A DNA stretch of 64,000 nt from Rhizophagus irregularis (GCF_026210795.1 NC_089430.1:62001-126000); one strand, 5' to 3'; positions 25,611 through 36,959 are shown, counted from the stretch's first letter. Numbers and translations are program-made. The notes: generated by a model from the sequence alone, not told the origin.

Positions 25611-26080
25611 ATTAAAGCCTTAATACTAAATTAGTTAAATTAGAATTAAGCAGTATTAAGAAAAATTCGCAAAAATTTTCCTTGATACTGCTTAATTTTT
25701 AAATTAAAACATAATCTTAAATTGGAGTTAAATTAAAGAATAGTATTGAAAAAATTCATGAGAATTTTCCTTAATACTACTTAATTTTTAAATTAAAACC
25801 TTAATACTAAATTAGTTAAATTAGAATTAAGTAGTATTAAGAAAAATTCATGAGAATTTTCCTTAATACTGCTTAATTTTTAAATTAAAACCTTAATACT
25901 AAATTAGTTAAATTAGAATTAAGTAGTATTAAGAAAAATTCATGAGAATTTTCCTTAATACTGCTTAATTTTTAAATTATAATTTATAAAAATGATTTAT
26001 AATTGAGTTTTGAATTTAGTATTATCAATCGGACTTTGAACTTAAAAATTAAACAGTATTAACAAAAATTCTTGTGAATT
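25611..26080. repeat. AT-rich repeat array of about 92 bp units
   Basis: Four to five units share TTAGTTAAATTAGAATTAAG and TTAATTTTTAAATTAAA; clear starts are 25631, 25812 and 25904, a spacing of 92 bp or twice that. Each unit contains an imperfect hairpin, AGTATTAAG paired with CTTAATACT. The first 17 bp are the right copy of the LINE B duplication. The same units occur at 17195-17350 and 18470-18533, so LINE B split one array or landed in one of its copies. Confidence 0.8.
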
Positions 26081-26181
26081 TTTTAATAATTGTGATTTTA
26101 CATCAGTGAGTTTTTAGGTAGTACATATTAGCAGATACTAGTATTGTTTGATGCTTTAAAGTGTAGAAAAACTTACTCTAT

Positions 26182-27566
26182 CACACGTCAAATAAATAAA
26201 AATTGGCTGATTTTAGCTATATTTGTCCGATTTGTGACTTTTTACAGCCGTATTACCCATTCTTAACCACATTTTTCAGTTTTTTCACTATACAAAAAAA
26301 TTGTATATACATTATGAAATATATATTTTTATAAAAAATTATATTGTAATATTAAATTAAAATTTAAAAAATATTTTATTAAGCAATATTAAATAAAAAA
26401 CTAATCTTAAATAATTAAATTTTAAACAAAATACATTAAGTATATAAATTTACTTGTAATTCAATATATTATGCACAATTATAAAAAATTAATAACTCCA
26501 CAAATATTAACTGTGCCTTCATTAAAATAAATATTCAAGTAGATTCTAAGCTGCTGAACAATTTTTAATTAATAAAAGAAGTCGATTTACTTTGGCTAAA
26601 GTGCTTAAAATACGCTCTGAAGTAACAAAATAGAAAAATAAAATTCGTAAATAAGTACCATTGTGAAAATCGTGAATAACTCATTAAGTATTAACTGTAC
26701 CTTCGTAAAAATTAACATCCAAGTAGATTTTGACATGCTAAACAACTTTCAATTAATATAAGAAGTTGGTTTACTTTGGATAAAGTGCTCAAAATACACT
26801 CTGAAGTGACAAAATGAAAAAAATAAAATTTGTAAATGAGTACTGTTGTGAAAATTGTAAATAACTCATCAAGTATTAACTGTACCTTCGTGAAAATTAA
26901 TATCCAAGTAGATTTTAACCTGCCAAACAACTTACAATTAATATAAGAAGTTGATTTACTTTGGCTAAAGATCTCAAAATACGCTCTGAAGGTAAAAAAA
27001 TTTGTAACTTAATACTACTGTATAATATAAAAAATGTAAATAATTCCAAAAATATTAACTGTACTTTTATGATCTTAACAGTTTTAAACTTACTAAACTA
27101 CTTTTAATTAAAAGAATAAGATTTACTTCAGCCAAAATGCTTAAACTATACTTTGAAATATATGTAAAAAAAATATAATATTTGTTTATATTTTAAATTA
27201 TGAGTTATTTAATTTAAATGTATTTATATTTAAGAAAAAAAATATTTTAATTCTATTTTATATAGTATTTAAAAAGTATTTTAGTAAAGTTTTTGAAGCA
27301 AAAAAATAATTATAACTGAAATAAAAAAAAAATCTAAGTTAATAAATAAATATTAAACCATAATACATAATCACATGTTATATATTAAAATTGAAAAATC
27401 CTATTACAAATAACCAAAAATCGGCAATTTCATGTTAAAAATCAGAAATATTATATTAAAATCAGAAATATTTATTAAAATCAGAAATATTATATTAAAA
27501 TTGCCAAAAAATCAGACAACTATATTAAAAAGGGCAAAAATCTGATTTTTATTTATTTGACCTGTG
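26182..27566. mobile_element. CACAGGTC-ended element 1, 1385 bp, TSD TAT
   Basis: The left end is CACACGTCAAATAAATAAAA; the right end read inward is CACAGGTCAAATAAATAAAA, differing at one base. TAT flanks both sides (26179-26181, 27567-27569). The interior is non-coding and carries a 183-bp tandem repeat. The end sequence and 3-bp duplication are shared with the elements at 28334 and 29911. CAC ends with free 3-bp duplications are typical of CACTA-type elements. Confidence 0.78.
26506..27165. repeat. Tandem repeat, 179-185 bp unit, about 3.6 copies
   Basis: Unit starts are ATTAACTGTRCCTT at 26506, 26690, 26875 and 27054. Each unit has ACTTTGGCTAAAGTGCT and CGCTCTGAAGT landmarks. The last copy is shortened and more diverged. 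The array lies wholly inside element 1. Confidence 0.85.
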
Positions 27567-28333
27567 TATATCTGTAGAAAATATGTTATAAACGTATGAA
27601 TTTTAATATACTGTAGAATAATATGTATACCGTATCCTTTATTTACAATATTTTTGTGAACCGTATACAAAATACTGATATATAGTAGAAATGATATACG
27701 TTATAGACATATGAATTTAATATACCGTATCACACAGTATGTTTACCATATACTTTATTGTATTTTTTACTAAGTACATTTTGTGAACAGTATACATTAT
27801 ACTGATATGCCGTATGTAAAAATGCAAACTGTATCAAAAATATGTATATACAGTGTAAAAACCGTATACATATTTTTTATAAGGCAGGATTTATGGCCAA
27901 ATATTTTTTTGCATTTTTTCTATCCAAAATTTTAGCACAAATCTACTGAGAATATTATGCACTGGAATTATACAATCTTGACCTTCAGGGTAAAATCCAG
28001 TACCCTAAAGTTTGACATTGCAAATTTCATTATCTTCAATACTGAAATAATAACAAGAATTTGCTGGTTAATACCATCGAATAAATGCCAAATTATGTTC
28101 CAATTCTCCATCTGGTAAGTCAATTTTGTGGAAAAAAAAGAATTGAACTTATTTGGAATAACAATCGATGCTACTGTCTTGTGTTATAAATTTGGCTAAA
28201 ACATATGAGTTTTTTACATGATAAGCTGATATATTTGACTCAAATGTCTTTGAACCGATTCTGCATCTACTGAACTATTTCATTTTAATAGTTGTTTGTT
28301 TGTTTTAGATAGATCTGTTGTACAATATACATT
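27567..28333. other. Non-coding stretch with a two-copy 115-bp repeat
   Basis: At about 27575-27800 two copies share TTATARACRTATGAATTT and GTGAACMGTATAC, 115 bp apart. The rest, 27880-28330, has no recognisable gene or repeat. Confidence 0.5.
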
Positions 28334-28870
28334 CACAGGTCGAAAAGTGAAAAATCAGGCACTAATCGGTCACCAATCAGGTAGCTAATTGGTGACTGAT
28401 TGGTGACTGATTGGTGCCTGATTGGCATTTTCGCCAAATACCGTCACCAATCAGGCAGTTTACTAACTTTTGATCCAGTGATCAGAAAAAGATGAAATAT
28501 AGCTCATTAGAATCGTCTCACCAAGACGAATCTAATGGTAGTAAAATCGCATCTCTAGGATTGATAGTTAATAAAAAATTAAATAAAATATAAATGATAC
28601 ATTTTCATTTTTATATTTTACTTAATTTCTCATCAAATATTAATCCTAGAGATGCGATTTTACTACCATTAGATTCGTCTTGTTGAGACGATTCCAATGA
28701 GCTATATTTCATCTTTTTCTGATCACTGGATCAAAAGTTAGCAAACTGCCTGATTGGTGACGGTATTTGGTGAAAATGCCAATCAGGCACCAATCAATCA
28801 CCAATCAGGTACCTGATTGGTGACTGATTGGTGATTGATTGATGCCTGATTTTTCACTTTTCGACCTGTG
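28334..28870. mobile_element. CACAGGTC-ended element 2, long palindrome of 537 bp, TSD ATT
   Basis: The two arms of about 240 bp are near-perfect inverted copies around a spacer of about 60 bp. Ends are CACAGGTCGAAAAGTGAAAA on both sides. ATT is repeated at 28331-28333 and 28871-28873. The outer arm is full of short CACCAATCAGG words. The inner arm holds a palindromic module with CGTCTCACCAAGACG that also occurs at 57.2 and 59.1-59.8 kb. Confidence 0.9.
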
Positions 28871-29120
28871 ATTTAGAATAATTAAATTTATGTCTGAATT
28901 ATTAACTTAATTTTGAATATTTTGAATAAAAAAAAAATAAAAAAAAATAAAAAAAAATATTGTAATTTTGAATAAAAAAATAAAATAAAGTAAAAAAATA
29001 AGTATTAACAAAGAAGAATGCAAAAATCCTTAAATCAAAAGAGATAAAATCCTATACCTACCCTATATCAGTTTTTCCTTTGGATCAACTGAAACGCTAA
29101 AAATGCAAGGAAAAATATTA
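28871..29120. other. A-rich spacer between elements
   Basis: Low-complexity A-rich sequence with short AAAAAATAAA repeats. Nothing else was seen. Confidence 0.5.
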
Positions 29121-29892
29121 CATATCCGCCGATCTGCGGAATTAACAAAATTCGTCTAAATTAAGGAATTTGACAATAATTTAATAAAAATTAGGTAAAT
29201 TAAGTTTTGCAAAAATGATCACACTTGTACTACATGATCATATGACAAATATTAAGAAATTACTTCAACAAAAAGTAGCGTTAAAAAAATTTTTTTCTTT
29301 CGTAAACTCCCTATTAAACTTCCCATCAACCCCCATCAACTTTTCAAACAGTTTTTACATCAAGTAAGTTGAGAATTTTTGCAAGTATATTTGTAATTAT
29401 TTTATATTAGATACAACTTGGAGCTGTTTTTTTATTTTTTTTTTATAGTTTATAGAAAAAATTTATTTAAAAAGCAAAATTATTCAAAAAAAATCTTTTC
29501 AATAAATAAATAACTCTAAATATTAATAATGATGTTTTAGCAAATTTAGATTATGTATTGATTAGTTGTTTAATTAAAATCTATTTGATATTTATTATTA
29601 ATTATTTTTCAGTTAATTTTTTTTTGTTAAATCATTAAATATTCTGAATTTTGTAAAGTTTTTCTTTTGTTTTTTTTAATAAACTAACTTTATAATATTT
29701 TTTTTCTTTTTTTTCAAGAAACTCCTTCTACTAGCTTCGGGTTAAAGAGGTAAATATTTTGGAAGAGGTCTTAAAAGTTTTTTTATATATTTTTTAACAT
29801 TTTTTCTTACGTAGGAACGGGTTTTGATCAATTTTAATCGGTACTGCACCACATAACTGATGATCGGCAAATTCCGCAAATCGGCAGATATG
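29121..29892. mobile_element. Putative inverted-repeat element, about 772 bp
   Basis: Inverted ends of about 22 bp, CATATCCGCCGATCTGCGG and, from the right, CATATCTGCCGATTTGCGG, bound an AT-rich non-coding interior. No convincing target duplication was found. A related word, TTGGCAGATATAAG, stands alone at 18453. Confidence 0.45.
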
Positions 29893-29910
29893 AATAAAAT
29901 ATGTAATGAA

Positions 29911-30284
29911 CACAGGTCGAAATTAGTTAAATAGGGTATTAATAGGGTATCAATAGGTTATCAATAGGTTATCAATCGGCTATCAATAGGCTACCCTATT
30001 GGTAGCCTATTAAACTTGCGCCATAATCCATCACCAATCGGGCAGGCTGATTGATAACCTATTGATAATCTATTAATACCTTATTGATAACCAATTTGAT
30101 AAAAATACCAATAGGATACTAATAGGTTATCAATAAGTTATTAATTGGCTAACAATCAGCCTGCCCGATTGGTGATGGATTATGGCGCAAGTTCAATAGG
30201 CTACCAATAGGATAGCCTATTGATAGCCGATTGATAACCTATTGATAACCTATTGATACCCTATTTAACTAATTTCGACCTGTG
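29911..30284. mobile_element. CACAGGTC-ended element 3, palindrome of 374 bp, TSD GAA
   Basis: Both ends read CACAGGTCGAAATTAGTTAA inward. GAA flanks it at 29908-29910 and 30285-30287. The arms are built of short AATAGGTTATC words; the centre has the mirrored stretch CCATAATCCATCACCAATCG. Apart from the terminal twelve bases it does not resemble elements 1 and 2. Confidence 0.88.
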
Positions 30285-30299
30285 GAAAAAAAAATGGAG

Positions 30300-30925
30300 G
30301 ATCAAAGGAACTTACAATTAGTCTCCAAAGATGATCAAGTTCCAAGTATCTGTCACTAAAAAAAAAATAAAAAGAACATTAATAACTTCCCTAAACAGAA
30401 AAGAAAAAAAAATGAAGAAATGAACAAAAGAAAAAAAAACTCACCATTAGTCTCCAGAAAGTCCAAAGAAGATATCACTAAAGAAAAAATGGCAAATGGA
30501 ATGTCAATGACGTCTTTAAATGAAAAGAGGATGAAAAAAATGGACGAAAGAAAAAAGTCTTCACATTTATCTTCAAAAAGTCTAAAGAAGTCACTACTAA
30601 GAAAAACAGTAGAATGAACGTCAATAACATCCTAAACAAAAAGAAACCGAAAAACTGAATAAAAAAAATATAGATTTACCATTTGGTCTCCAAAAAGTCC
30701 AAGAAGCAGTTACTAAAGATAAAAAGTAAAAGAAATGCCAATAACTCTCTTAATAAAAAGAAAATAAAAATAATAACACGAAAAATAGAATAAAAGAAAT
30801 AAAACTCACATTAGTTTCCAAAAAGTCAAGAAACGTTGTTGAAAGAAAAAAAAAGCAACAAGAAACGTCAATAACATCTCTAAATTAATAGAAACAAAAA
30901 AAAAACTCCATTAGTCATCATTTAA
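30300..30925 (-). repeat. Tandem array of 100-130 bp units, each resembling a mini-exon on the minus strand
   Basis: Five to six units share TTAGTCTCCAAAAAGTCCAA (starts near 30317, 30447, 30568, 30683, 30812). On the minus strand most units read: pyrimidine tract, TTTAG, 33-40 coding-like bases, then GT(G/A)AGT or similar. The consistent frame encodes variants of SLDFLETN. No host gene joining these units was found. Confidence 0.6.
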
Positions 30926-31619
30926 CACAGCCATGCATGCTAAAAATTGACTTATCGGACTCAAAAGATTATCGGACTGAACACCGTAAAGTATAACCTG
31001 TTTCAGAATATATAAAAAAGTTTTGTCTGGATCTACATATTCTGGACCTAATTTCAGATTTCGGCTCGATTTTCAGATTTCGGCTTGGGTTTCGAACCTG
31101 AGTTTTGGACTTTCAGATTTGGCCATATTTTCGGAAAGTTGCGAAGATTTTTTTAATTTTTTTAATTTTTTCTTTCTGTTCATATAATTCAATTTCTAGA
31201 TTTTATTTTTTTTAATTTTAACTCTAAGATCTTTTATTCCATTTTTATAAAATTATTTAGTTACTATATAGTATATTTATTATTTAAATTTAACTTACCA
31301 ATAAATGGATTTTATGCATTATTTGACGTCATATTTTCTTTATCAATAGATGAATTTTATGCATTATTTTTATTCAATGCTATATTTCCTTTTGATTGTT
31401 TGAAAAATGAATTTATCTTTAATTCTATTTGATTTTTTTTTGAGGAACTAATAAATTCCTAAAATAAAAAAAATATATATTAGAAAAAAATATATTAGAA
31501 AAAATTTAAAAACTTGTATACTTTACAGAAACCTTGAAAATTTGAGCGATGTTGAATTGATATGGATACGATATAAATTTCATGTCATAATGGTATCAAT
31601 TTCCGTGATGATATTGTTA
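30926..31619. other. AT-rich stretch, no gene seen
   Basis: Around 31055-31125 a few short repeats of TTTCAGATTTCGGCT occur. Otherwise featureless. Confidence 0.45.
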
Positions 31620-32225
31620 TAATGTTGATTCGATATCATTACTTCATCACCATAATTTATCGCGAAAATATCGTGGCAATATCCATTTAAAAGAATATCA
31701 AATCGGCACAGTCTTGATATCATTACGATGTCAGTAATTTCAAAAAAAAAAGATGTATTTTCGATATTGATTTGATATCGTCACTTCATCACCATAATTT
31801 ATCGCGAAAATATCAGGACAACATTTATTTAAAAGAATATCTGATCGGTATAGTCTTGATATCGTTATGATATTGTTAATTTCAGGGAGAAAAAAGATGT
31901 ATTTACGATATTGATATGATATCATCACATTATCACCATAATTTATCGCGAAAATATCGTGACGATATCTATTCAAAAGAATATCAAATCGGCACAGTCT
32001 TGATATCATTACGATGTCAGTAATTTCAAAAAAAAAAGATGTAGTATTTGCGATATTGATTTGATATCGTCACTTCATCCCCCAATTTATCGCCGAGATA
32101 TCATGACAATATTTATTCAAAAATATCTAATCGGCACAGTCTTGATATCATTACGATGTCGGTAATTTCAAATAAAAAAAAAAAGTATTTACGATATTGA
32201 TTTGATATTGTCACTTCATTGCCGC
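31620..32225. repeat. Tandem repeat, 141-145 bp unit, about 4.2 copies
   Basis: The landmark CTTCATCACC or its variant lies at 31642, 31784, 31928, 32073 and 32214. Units contain ATTTATCGCGAAAATATCG and GGCACAGTCTTGATATCATT. Frames stay open through parts of the array because the unit length is close to a multiple of three; this is not taken as coding. Confidence 0.85.
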
Positions 32226-32769
32226 AACTCATTTGTGGTATCGCAACTCATCCGCAATACCGTAAATATTAAACTTTATTTTTTTACAAATTAATAAAAA
32301 ACTTTTAAATGTATAACGTGCTGTCATATTAATAAAATAAAATTCTGATATTTTATGCGATTTTGAGAAGCTATTACTGATAGAGTTGCGTTTTACCTTC
32401 TAATTTTAACATTGCATCCTTAAAACATACGAATATCGTCAAAAAATCCATGATTTCTCAATATTGATTTTATTTGTGATTATCTAGAATTCAATTAAGT
32501 AATATTTTTAAGTAATATACATTAGTTATCTCAAAAAGTAACTTCTTCTTAATAGACTTAGAGAATACAATGTTGCAAAGCATCTTTTAACGCCAGATTG
32601 AGCTTGTGCATTCATACACCGTCATCCACCTTGTCTCCACGTACGATTTTAGACCTCCTCCTTGTATATTTTTTAATTGAATAGCGCTTTAAGTAATGCC
32701 GCGCCTATAGCCGAATTTTTGAAAAATCTTGTGAGATTACATTTGCGCATTTAATCATGTCAGAACTGA
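32226..32769. other. No gene seen
   Basis: AT-rich DNA with a slightly GC-richer patch at 32600-32720. No frame, repeat or hairpin of note. Confidence 0.4.
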
Positions 32770-33090
32770 TTAAATTAACGCAGCGCGCAATGCACCGTAT
32801 ATCGAGAATTGATGGATGATTTTGAGAGATAATTCGGCGGTGTGGTCCCATAGAGCTGATAAAATGATCATGTGAATCTTAGAATAGATAACAAATAGAA
32901 GAAACAAAATTAAAATCAGAATATTAATAAAGAAATAATAATGAAATTTACCAATCGTACAATTAGTTTCCTTAGCTAATTCATTATAGATTCGTAAATT
33001 TACACGAGCCAATTCAGCTTGTAATAATGTTCCACTTAAAATTTGTCGAGTTGGTAGTAGGTTGTACGCTGGTTGTAAAGTTTTAATCAT
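32770..33090 (-). pseudogene. Fragment of a hAT-type transposase
   Basis: The stretch YNLLPTRQILSGTLLQAEL is followed by RVNLRIYNELAKETNCTIG and resembles the segment before the first catalytic motif in DUF659/hAT proteins, where a PSR-(K/Q)-LS motif precedes the LDGWT region. A plausible intron donor follows at about 32950, but the next exon is not recognisable. No terminal repeats were found around it. It is short and the family call is tentative. Confidence 0.4.
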
Positions 33091-33686
33091 ATCAATAAAC
33101 CAAGGTTTTCAATAACACTAAATGGGATGCTACTCAATACTCATATCAAAAGCTTTAGTAACCGAACGGTCAATAGCATCAAAATATCTCTTTTCCAATT
33201 TGTTGTTTTTTTTGTTAAAATTTTGAATTGATGTATGTTCGTAATTTTGTCTTTGCTTTTATTTGGTGATTACCTCCAGTTTAATTAATCACGATATTGC
33301 AAATTAACTGTGATTAATTATGGTATTGCGGAATAATTGTAACGTTGCAGAATAAATGCGGTTGCGAAATTGCGAAAATTTAGACATCATAATTCGTAAT
33401 GTTCGCAATATCATAACTGTCATCCTTAATTATAACAAAAAAAAATTAATTTGCAAAAAATTAGACTTTTGTTTATTTTATTACTAAAAGCATCATGTGG
33501 TATATTACAAAATTTCCTTGAATATTGAACTTCACGTGATACAAACCTACAATTAATCAAAAAAAATCTTGATATCGCTAATATCGAAGCGGTATATCAC
33601 GAAGACATCCCCATGGTTTTTTTTTTTGCTTTCCCTCCTACGTTCAAAAAAGATTTTTCAGAAAAATTATAGATATTAAAAAATTG
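33091..33686. other. No gene seen
   Basis: AT-rich stretch with short ATTAATCACGATATTGC words. No exon-like frame. Confidence 0.4.
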
Positions 33687-35114
33687 TTACGATGTGAAAA
33701 CTGATAATTCCACGTGTATAAATATATATAATAATAAAAACATATAATACACAATATACCTTATTTCGCAATCGTGATTTTCTTTCATCATTACTACTCT
33801 CTTCATTATCAACGGAACGTCAGCGCCTATGTAATAGCGAGATAAGTCCAATGATCTTGCAACATTTATTTTTTCAGCTACGAGCTGTCTTATCATCTTT
33901 TTTTTAATTAAACATATAATCCAACAACATTTCGAAGAGCTTTTTTCATTTCTTCAGGTAATTCATTTGAAACACACGTTAACCACTGACGAAATATAGC
34001 CAAAACTTCAAGGGGAAGATTGTGAAAATTAGCGCCAATACTACTACTATTTTGATACGTGCTACCTATATTCGGCCACAATTCACTCCTCTTAAATTCC
34101 TAGCAGAATGGTCAAGATGCTGTACGAAGAAATAATGCTCTTAATTCAACGTATATGATGTTTGATCCCCATTTGGGAGGGAACTATAACGTTGCTTTCT
34201 AATAATTCGCTCATCTATTTCTGACTTTATTCACTAGATCTTTGCTCTTGGGAAGGACTTCTGGGTAGTGACGGTCTTTAACAAAGTAACTCCAATTATT
34301 AATTAATAGTAGTTGTTCAAATTCGTCTCTATAATAAAAATTAAAATAGGTTCGAAATATATGAATTATAAATATTACAGATTTATTATAATGATACGTA
34401 AATATATTTACCTTGGGAGTACGTGTTTGTGCATTTTCCAAACGCGGAGAACAATATGGAGAACTAGCCGGAGAAGATTCCATCGGAGTTGTTGATAATA
34501 TAGGACTTTGGCTTTTCTTATATTGCCTTCCGGCAACCATATTGGCGTATTCAGGAAAACAAGCCCAAACCGACTACTTAATTGCAAGATGATCTGACGC
34601 TTTACTCGTTATGTTCTCAATTCTTTCTTTTTTAACATTTCGTCTACAATTATTAGATAGATATCAAGGTAAGTGAATTATTCATATCATAAAAAGAAAG
34701 AATACTGAATATCAACTATAAGTCACCTATTTCTTCTTGACCAATTTGAGGCGATGATAAACGATAGAGCGATGATTGAGGTAGCGGCGACGATTGATAC
34801 TCTTATAGCTATTGAGGTGTTGTGACCATTAAGGTTGAGATTGTTGAAGTTGTTGCGACCATTGAAGGTTGTTGAGGTTGTTGAGGTTGTTGAGGCCATT
34901 GAGATTGAGGTGGTTGCGGCCATTGAAATTGTTGAGGTTGAGATTGTTGAAATTGTTGAGGTTGTCGCGGCCACTGAAATAGAGTTTGGGGTTGAGATTT
35001 TTGCAGTTGTTGAGACTGAGGTTGTTGATATTGCGGTTGCGATGGCTGCCAATGTTTAATAAGCGAGCCTTTTTTACGAATTCCTTGTTCTTTATCAAAA
35101 TCTTGAGAAGACAT
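33687..35114 (-). pseudogene. Gene C: broken member of the LFLR family, paralogue of gene D
   Basis: Exon 1 (35114-34727) starts MSSQDFDKEQG and has SLIKHWQPSQP, matching MSSQDRNKP and SLIKHWEPSQP of gene D; a Gln/Pro-rich repeat follows and the exon closes with QEEIG before a GT donor, as DEEIG does in D. In-frame TAG (34809-34811) and TAA interrupt the exon. Further exons: 34660-34410, Ser/Pro-rich; 34340-34211 with YFVKDRHYPEV (YLKNRRYPTS in D); and a piece near 34180-33900 with PKWGSN and ELRALFLRTAS, again with stops. A last piece near 33880 reads ARSLDLSRYYI (SSIDLSKYEI in D). The gene is dead but the exon order of D is kept. Function unknown. Confidence 0.62.
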
Positions 35115-35302
35115 TTTAATGATAGTTAAAAAATGCAAGTCAAAAAAAAAACAAATATCTAAATATAAAAAAAAAAAGAAATAATTAATTGAATAAAAAA
35201 AAAAAATTTTTTTTATCCCTTTTTTTTGCGTTGATCTTACCACATCATGATCGAAAAAAATTAATTATTAGTTTTTAAATTATAAATTAAATTACAATTT
35301 TA

Positions 35303-35784
35303 CTAATTTAATATATAAACTTGCCTTTTGGGTAATTCCAGATTTAGAATAACTTCCTTGTCCGGAAAAACTGCTTCTCTTAATAGGCAATTGGATCCCT
35401 CAGGATCTTTTGGCAAATCGTACTCAAATTTGACAAATATGAGTTTCGTATTATTAATATTTACATCAACAGAGAGATTTTTCACATTAAAAATAAAAAT
35501 ATCTACAATTAAACAGCTTTACCAAAAAAAAAGTAAATAAAATATTAATAAAAACAATTAATATTAATATAAATAAACTAATATTAATACCTATTAATTT
35601 CGACTTCAAAAATATTGTAAGCTGGTAATTGTGATTGTGATGGTTGTGGTGATTGTGGTGGTGGGAGTTGTACCGGTGATGATTGTGGTGATTGTGGTGG
35701 TGGGAGTTGTAACGGTGATGATTGTGGTGATGGTTGTGATAGGGGCGGCTGTACCGGGGATTGTAGTGATTGGTTTTGTGTATT
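35303..35784 (-). pseudogene. Two exons, H: Gln/Pro/Ser-rich and a C-terminal exon, status unclear
   Basis: Exon 35784-35591 encodes NTQNQSLQSP, then repeats of QLPPPQSPQSS, ending YNIFEVEIN before GT. The next exon, from 35502 to a stop at 35303, encodes NVKNLSVDVNINNTK and LPKRQVYILN. With the nearest splice sites the second join is out of frame. The first exon is in phase with the end of gene G just upstream, so H may be the lost 3' part of G. No domain was recognised. Confidence 0.4.
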
Positions 35785-35866
35785 CTAATTTTTTATAAAA
35801 AATTTTAATAAGTAATAATTCCTTCATTAATTTATATTTCATTAATGTAATAATAGTGCTTACAGA

Positions 35867-36739
35867 TCATCCATCATCATCGTCGTCATCATCATCATCA
35901 TCATCATCATAATCATCATCATCTCCTCCTTTTGGACGTGCTTCTGCGAACATGATTGTTTTACTTAGAGGTCCGATAAATTTTTTGTTTCTCACATAAT
36001 TGTAAAATCTAGTTTTATCATCATCATTTTCGAAGTGCACAAATCCATGCCTAAATATAACAAATGTTCATTTAATTAAATTATTAATTAAAAATTGTAT
36101 ATATTAATTATTTTATTTCATTACCCCCAATCAGGATCCTTTCTGATATGTACAAAATTGTAAGAAAATCTATTCTTTAACCATCCCTTAACGTCTTTCG
36201 ATTTTATCCCTTTTAACTCTTTCGTGTTCTTACCACCGAAGAAAACTGATAATTTATGATCACGACAACATTCATGTCTTTTCTTACCTATATTATTATT
36301 AAATAAAATTAAAAATAATAAATTAATACTTTATATTAAAAAAAAGAAAAATGATTCATTCTTGATATATACTTTTTCATATAATATATTTGATTTCAAT
36401 AAAGGAATATTAAATATCATATTTTAACAAAGGAATGGGAATGTTAAAGATGAAAGGAAACATATTTTAGCCTTTCGGGACGAAAGGAATCTTATTTTAG
36501 CCTTTCGTGACAAAAGGAATCTTATTTTAGCCTTTCGTGATGAAAGGAATCTTATTTTAGCCTTTCGTGACGAAAGGAATCTTATTTTAGCCTTTCGTGA
36601 TGAAAGGAATCTTATTTTAGCCTTTCATGACAAAAGGAATATCGATTATTTTAACCAAGGATTTAGCCTTTCATGACGAAAGGAATATTTTAATTCAGCC
36701 TTTGTGACAAAGGAATAGCAAGCAAATTTACTTACCCAT
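35867..36739 (-). CDS. Gene G: small RRM-like protein with an acidic tail, three exons, 116 aa
   Basis: Exons 36739-36736 (only ATGG), 36287-36125 and 36050-35867 join in phase to 351 nt. The protein starts MGKKRHECCRDHKL and reads LSVFFGGKN, VKGWLKNRF, YNFVHIRK, WGHGFVHFEN and KTIMFAEARP, which resembles the beta-alpha-beta pattern of an RNA recognition motif, with VFFGG near RNP2 and HGFVHF near RNP1. A tail of about 15 Asp follows. Intron 1 (36735-36288) holds a hairpin tandem array. The stop TGA (35869-35867) is followed in phase by TCT and a GT donor leading into exon H, so the gene may have been longer. RNA binding is inferred from the fold pattern only. Confidence 0.6.
36469..36712. 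repeat. 30-bp tandem array of small hairpins in intron 1 of gene G
   Basis: Units start AGCCTTTCGTGACGAAAGG at 36469, 36499, 36529, 36559, 36589 and 36619, exactly 30 bp apart, then continue with longer spacing to 36712. The 17-bp core CCTTTCGTGACGAAAGG can form a 7-bp stem; most changes in the units are in or next to the loop, so the stem is largely kept. A related, looser array lies at 55868-56057. Confidence 0.9.
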
Positions 36740-36959
36740 TTTTCTTTGTTTACTAAATCTTACGAAACCCACATTCTTATTGTAATTCGAATGCAAAATT
36801 CGATAAATTTTATTGGTCAGTTAATGTTAATCATCATGTGAAATCAAATATTTTTTTTTTAGTCATACTCAAGTTTCACAAACCCAATTATATTGCACTA
36901 TACGTCATAATTACACATCTTAATTACAAAAAAACTTTTCGTGTCACTTATCAGTCCAA

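Noticed and set aside
31740-32009. Open frame of 89 codons in the 145-bp array
   Set aside because: It follows the repeat and is explained by unit length; no conserved protein features.
34835-35059. Plus-strand frames rich in Val/Glu opposite gene C and D exon 1
   Set aside because: Antisense of CAA-rich repeats; the splice pattern and paralogy support the minus strand.
36469-36712. CRISPR array
   Set aside because: The setting is eukaryotic, the units are contiguous with no unique spacers, and there are no cas genes.
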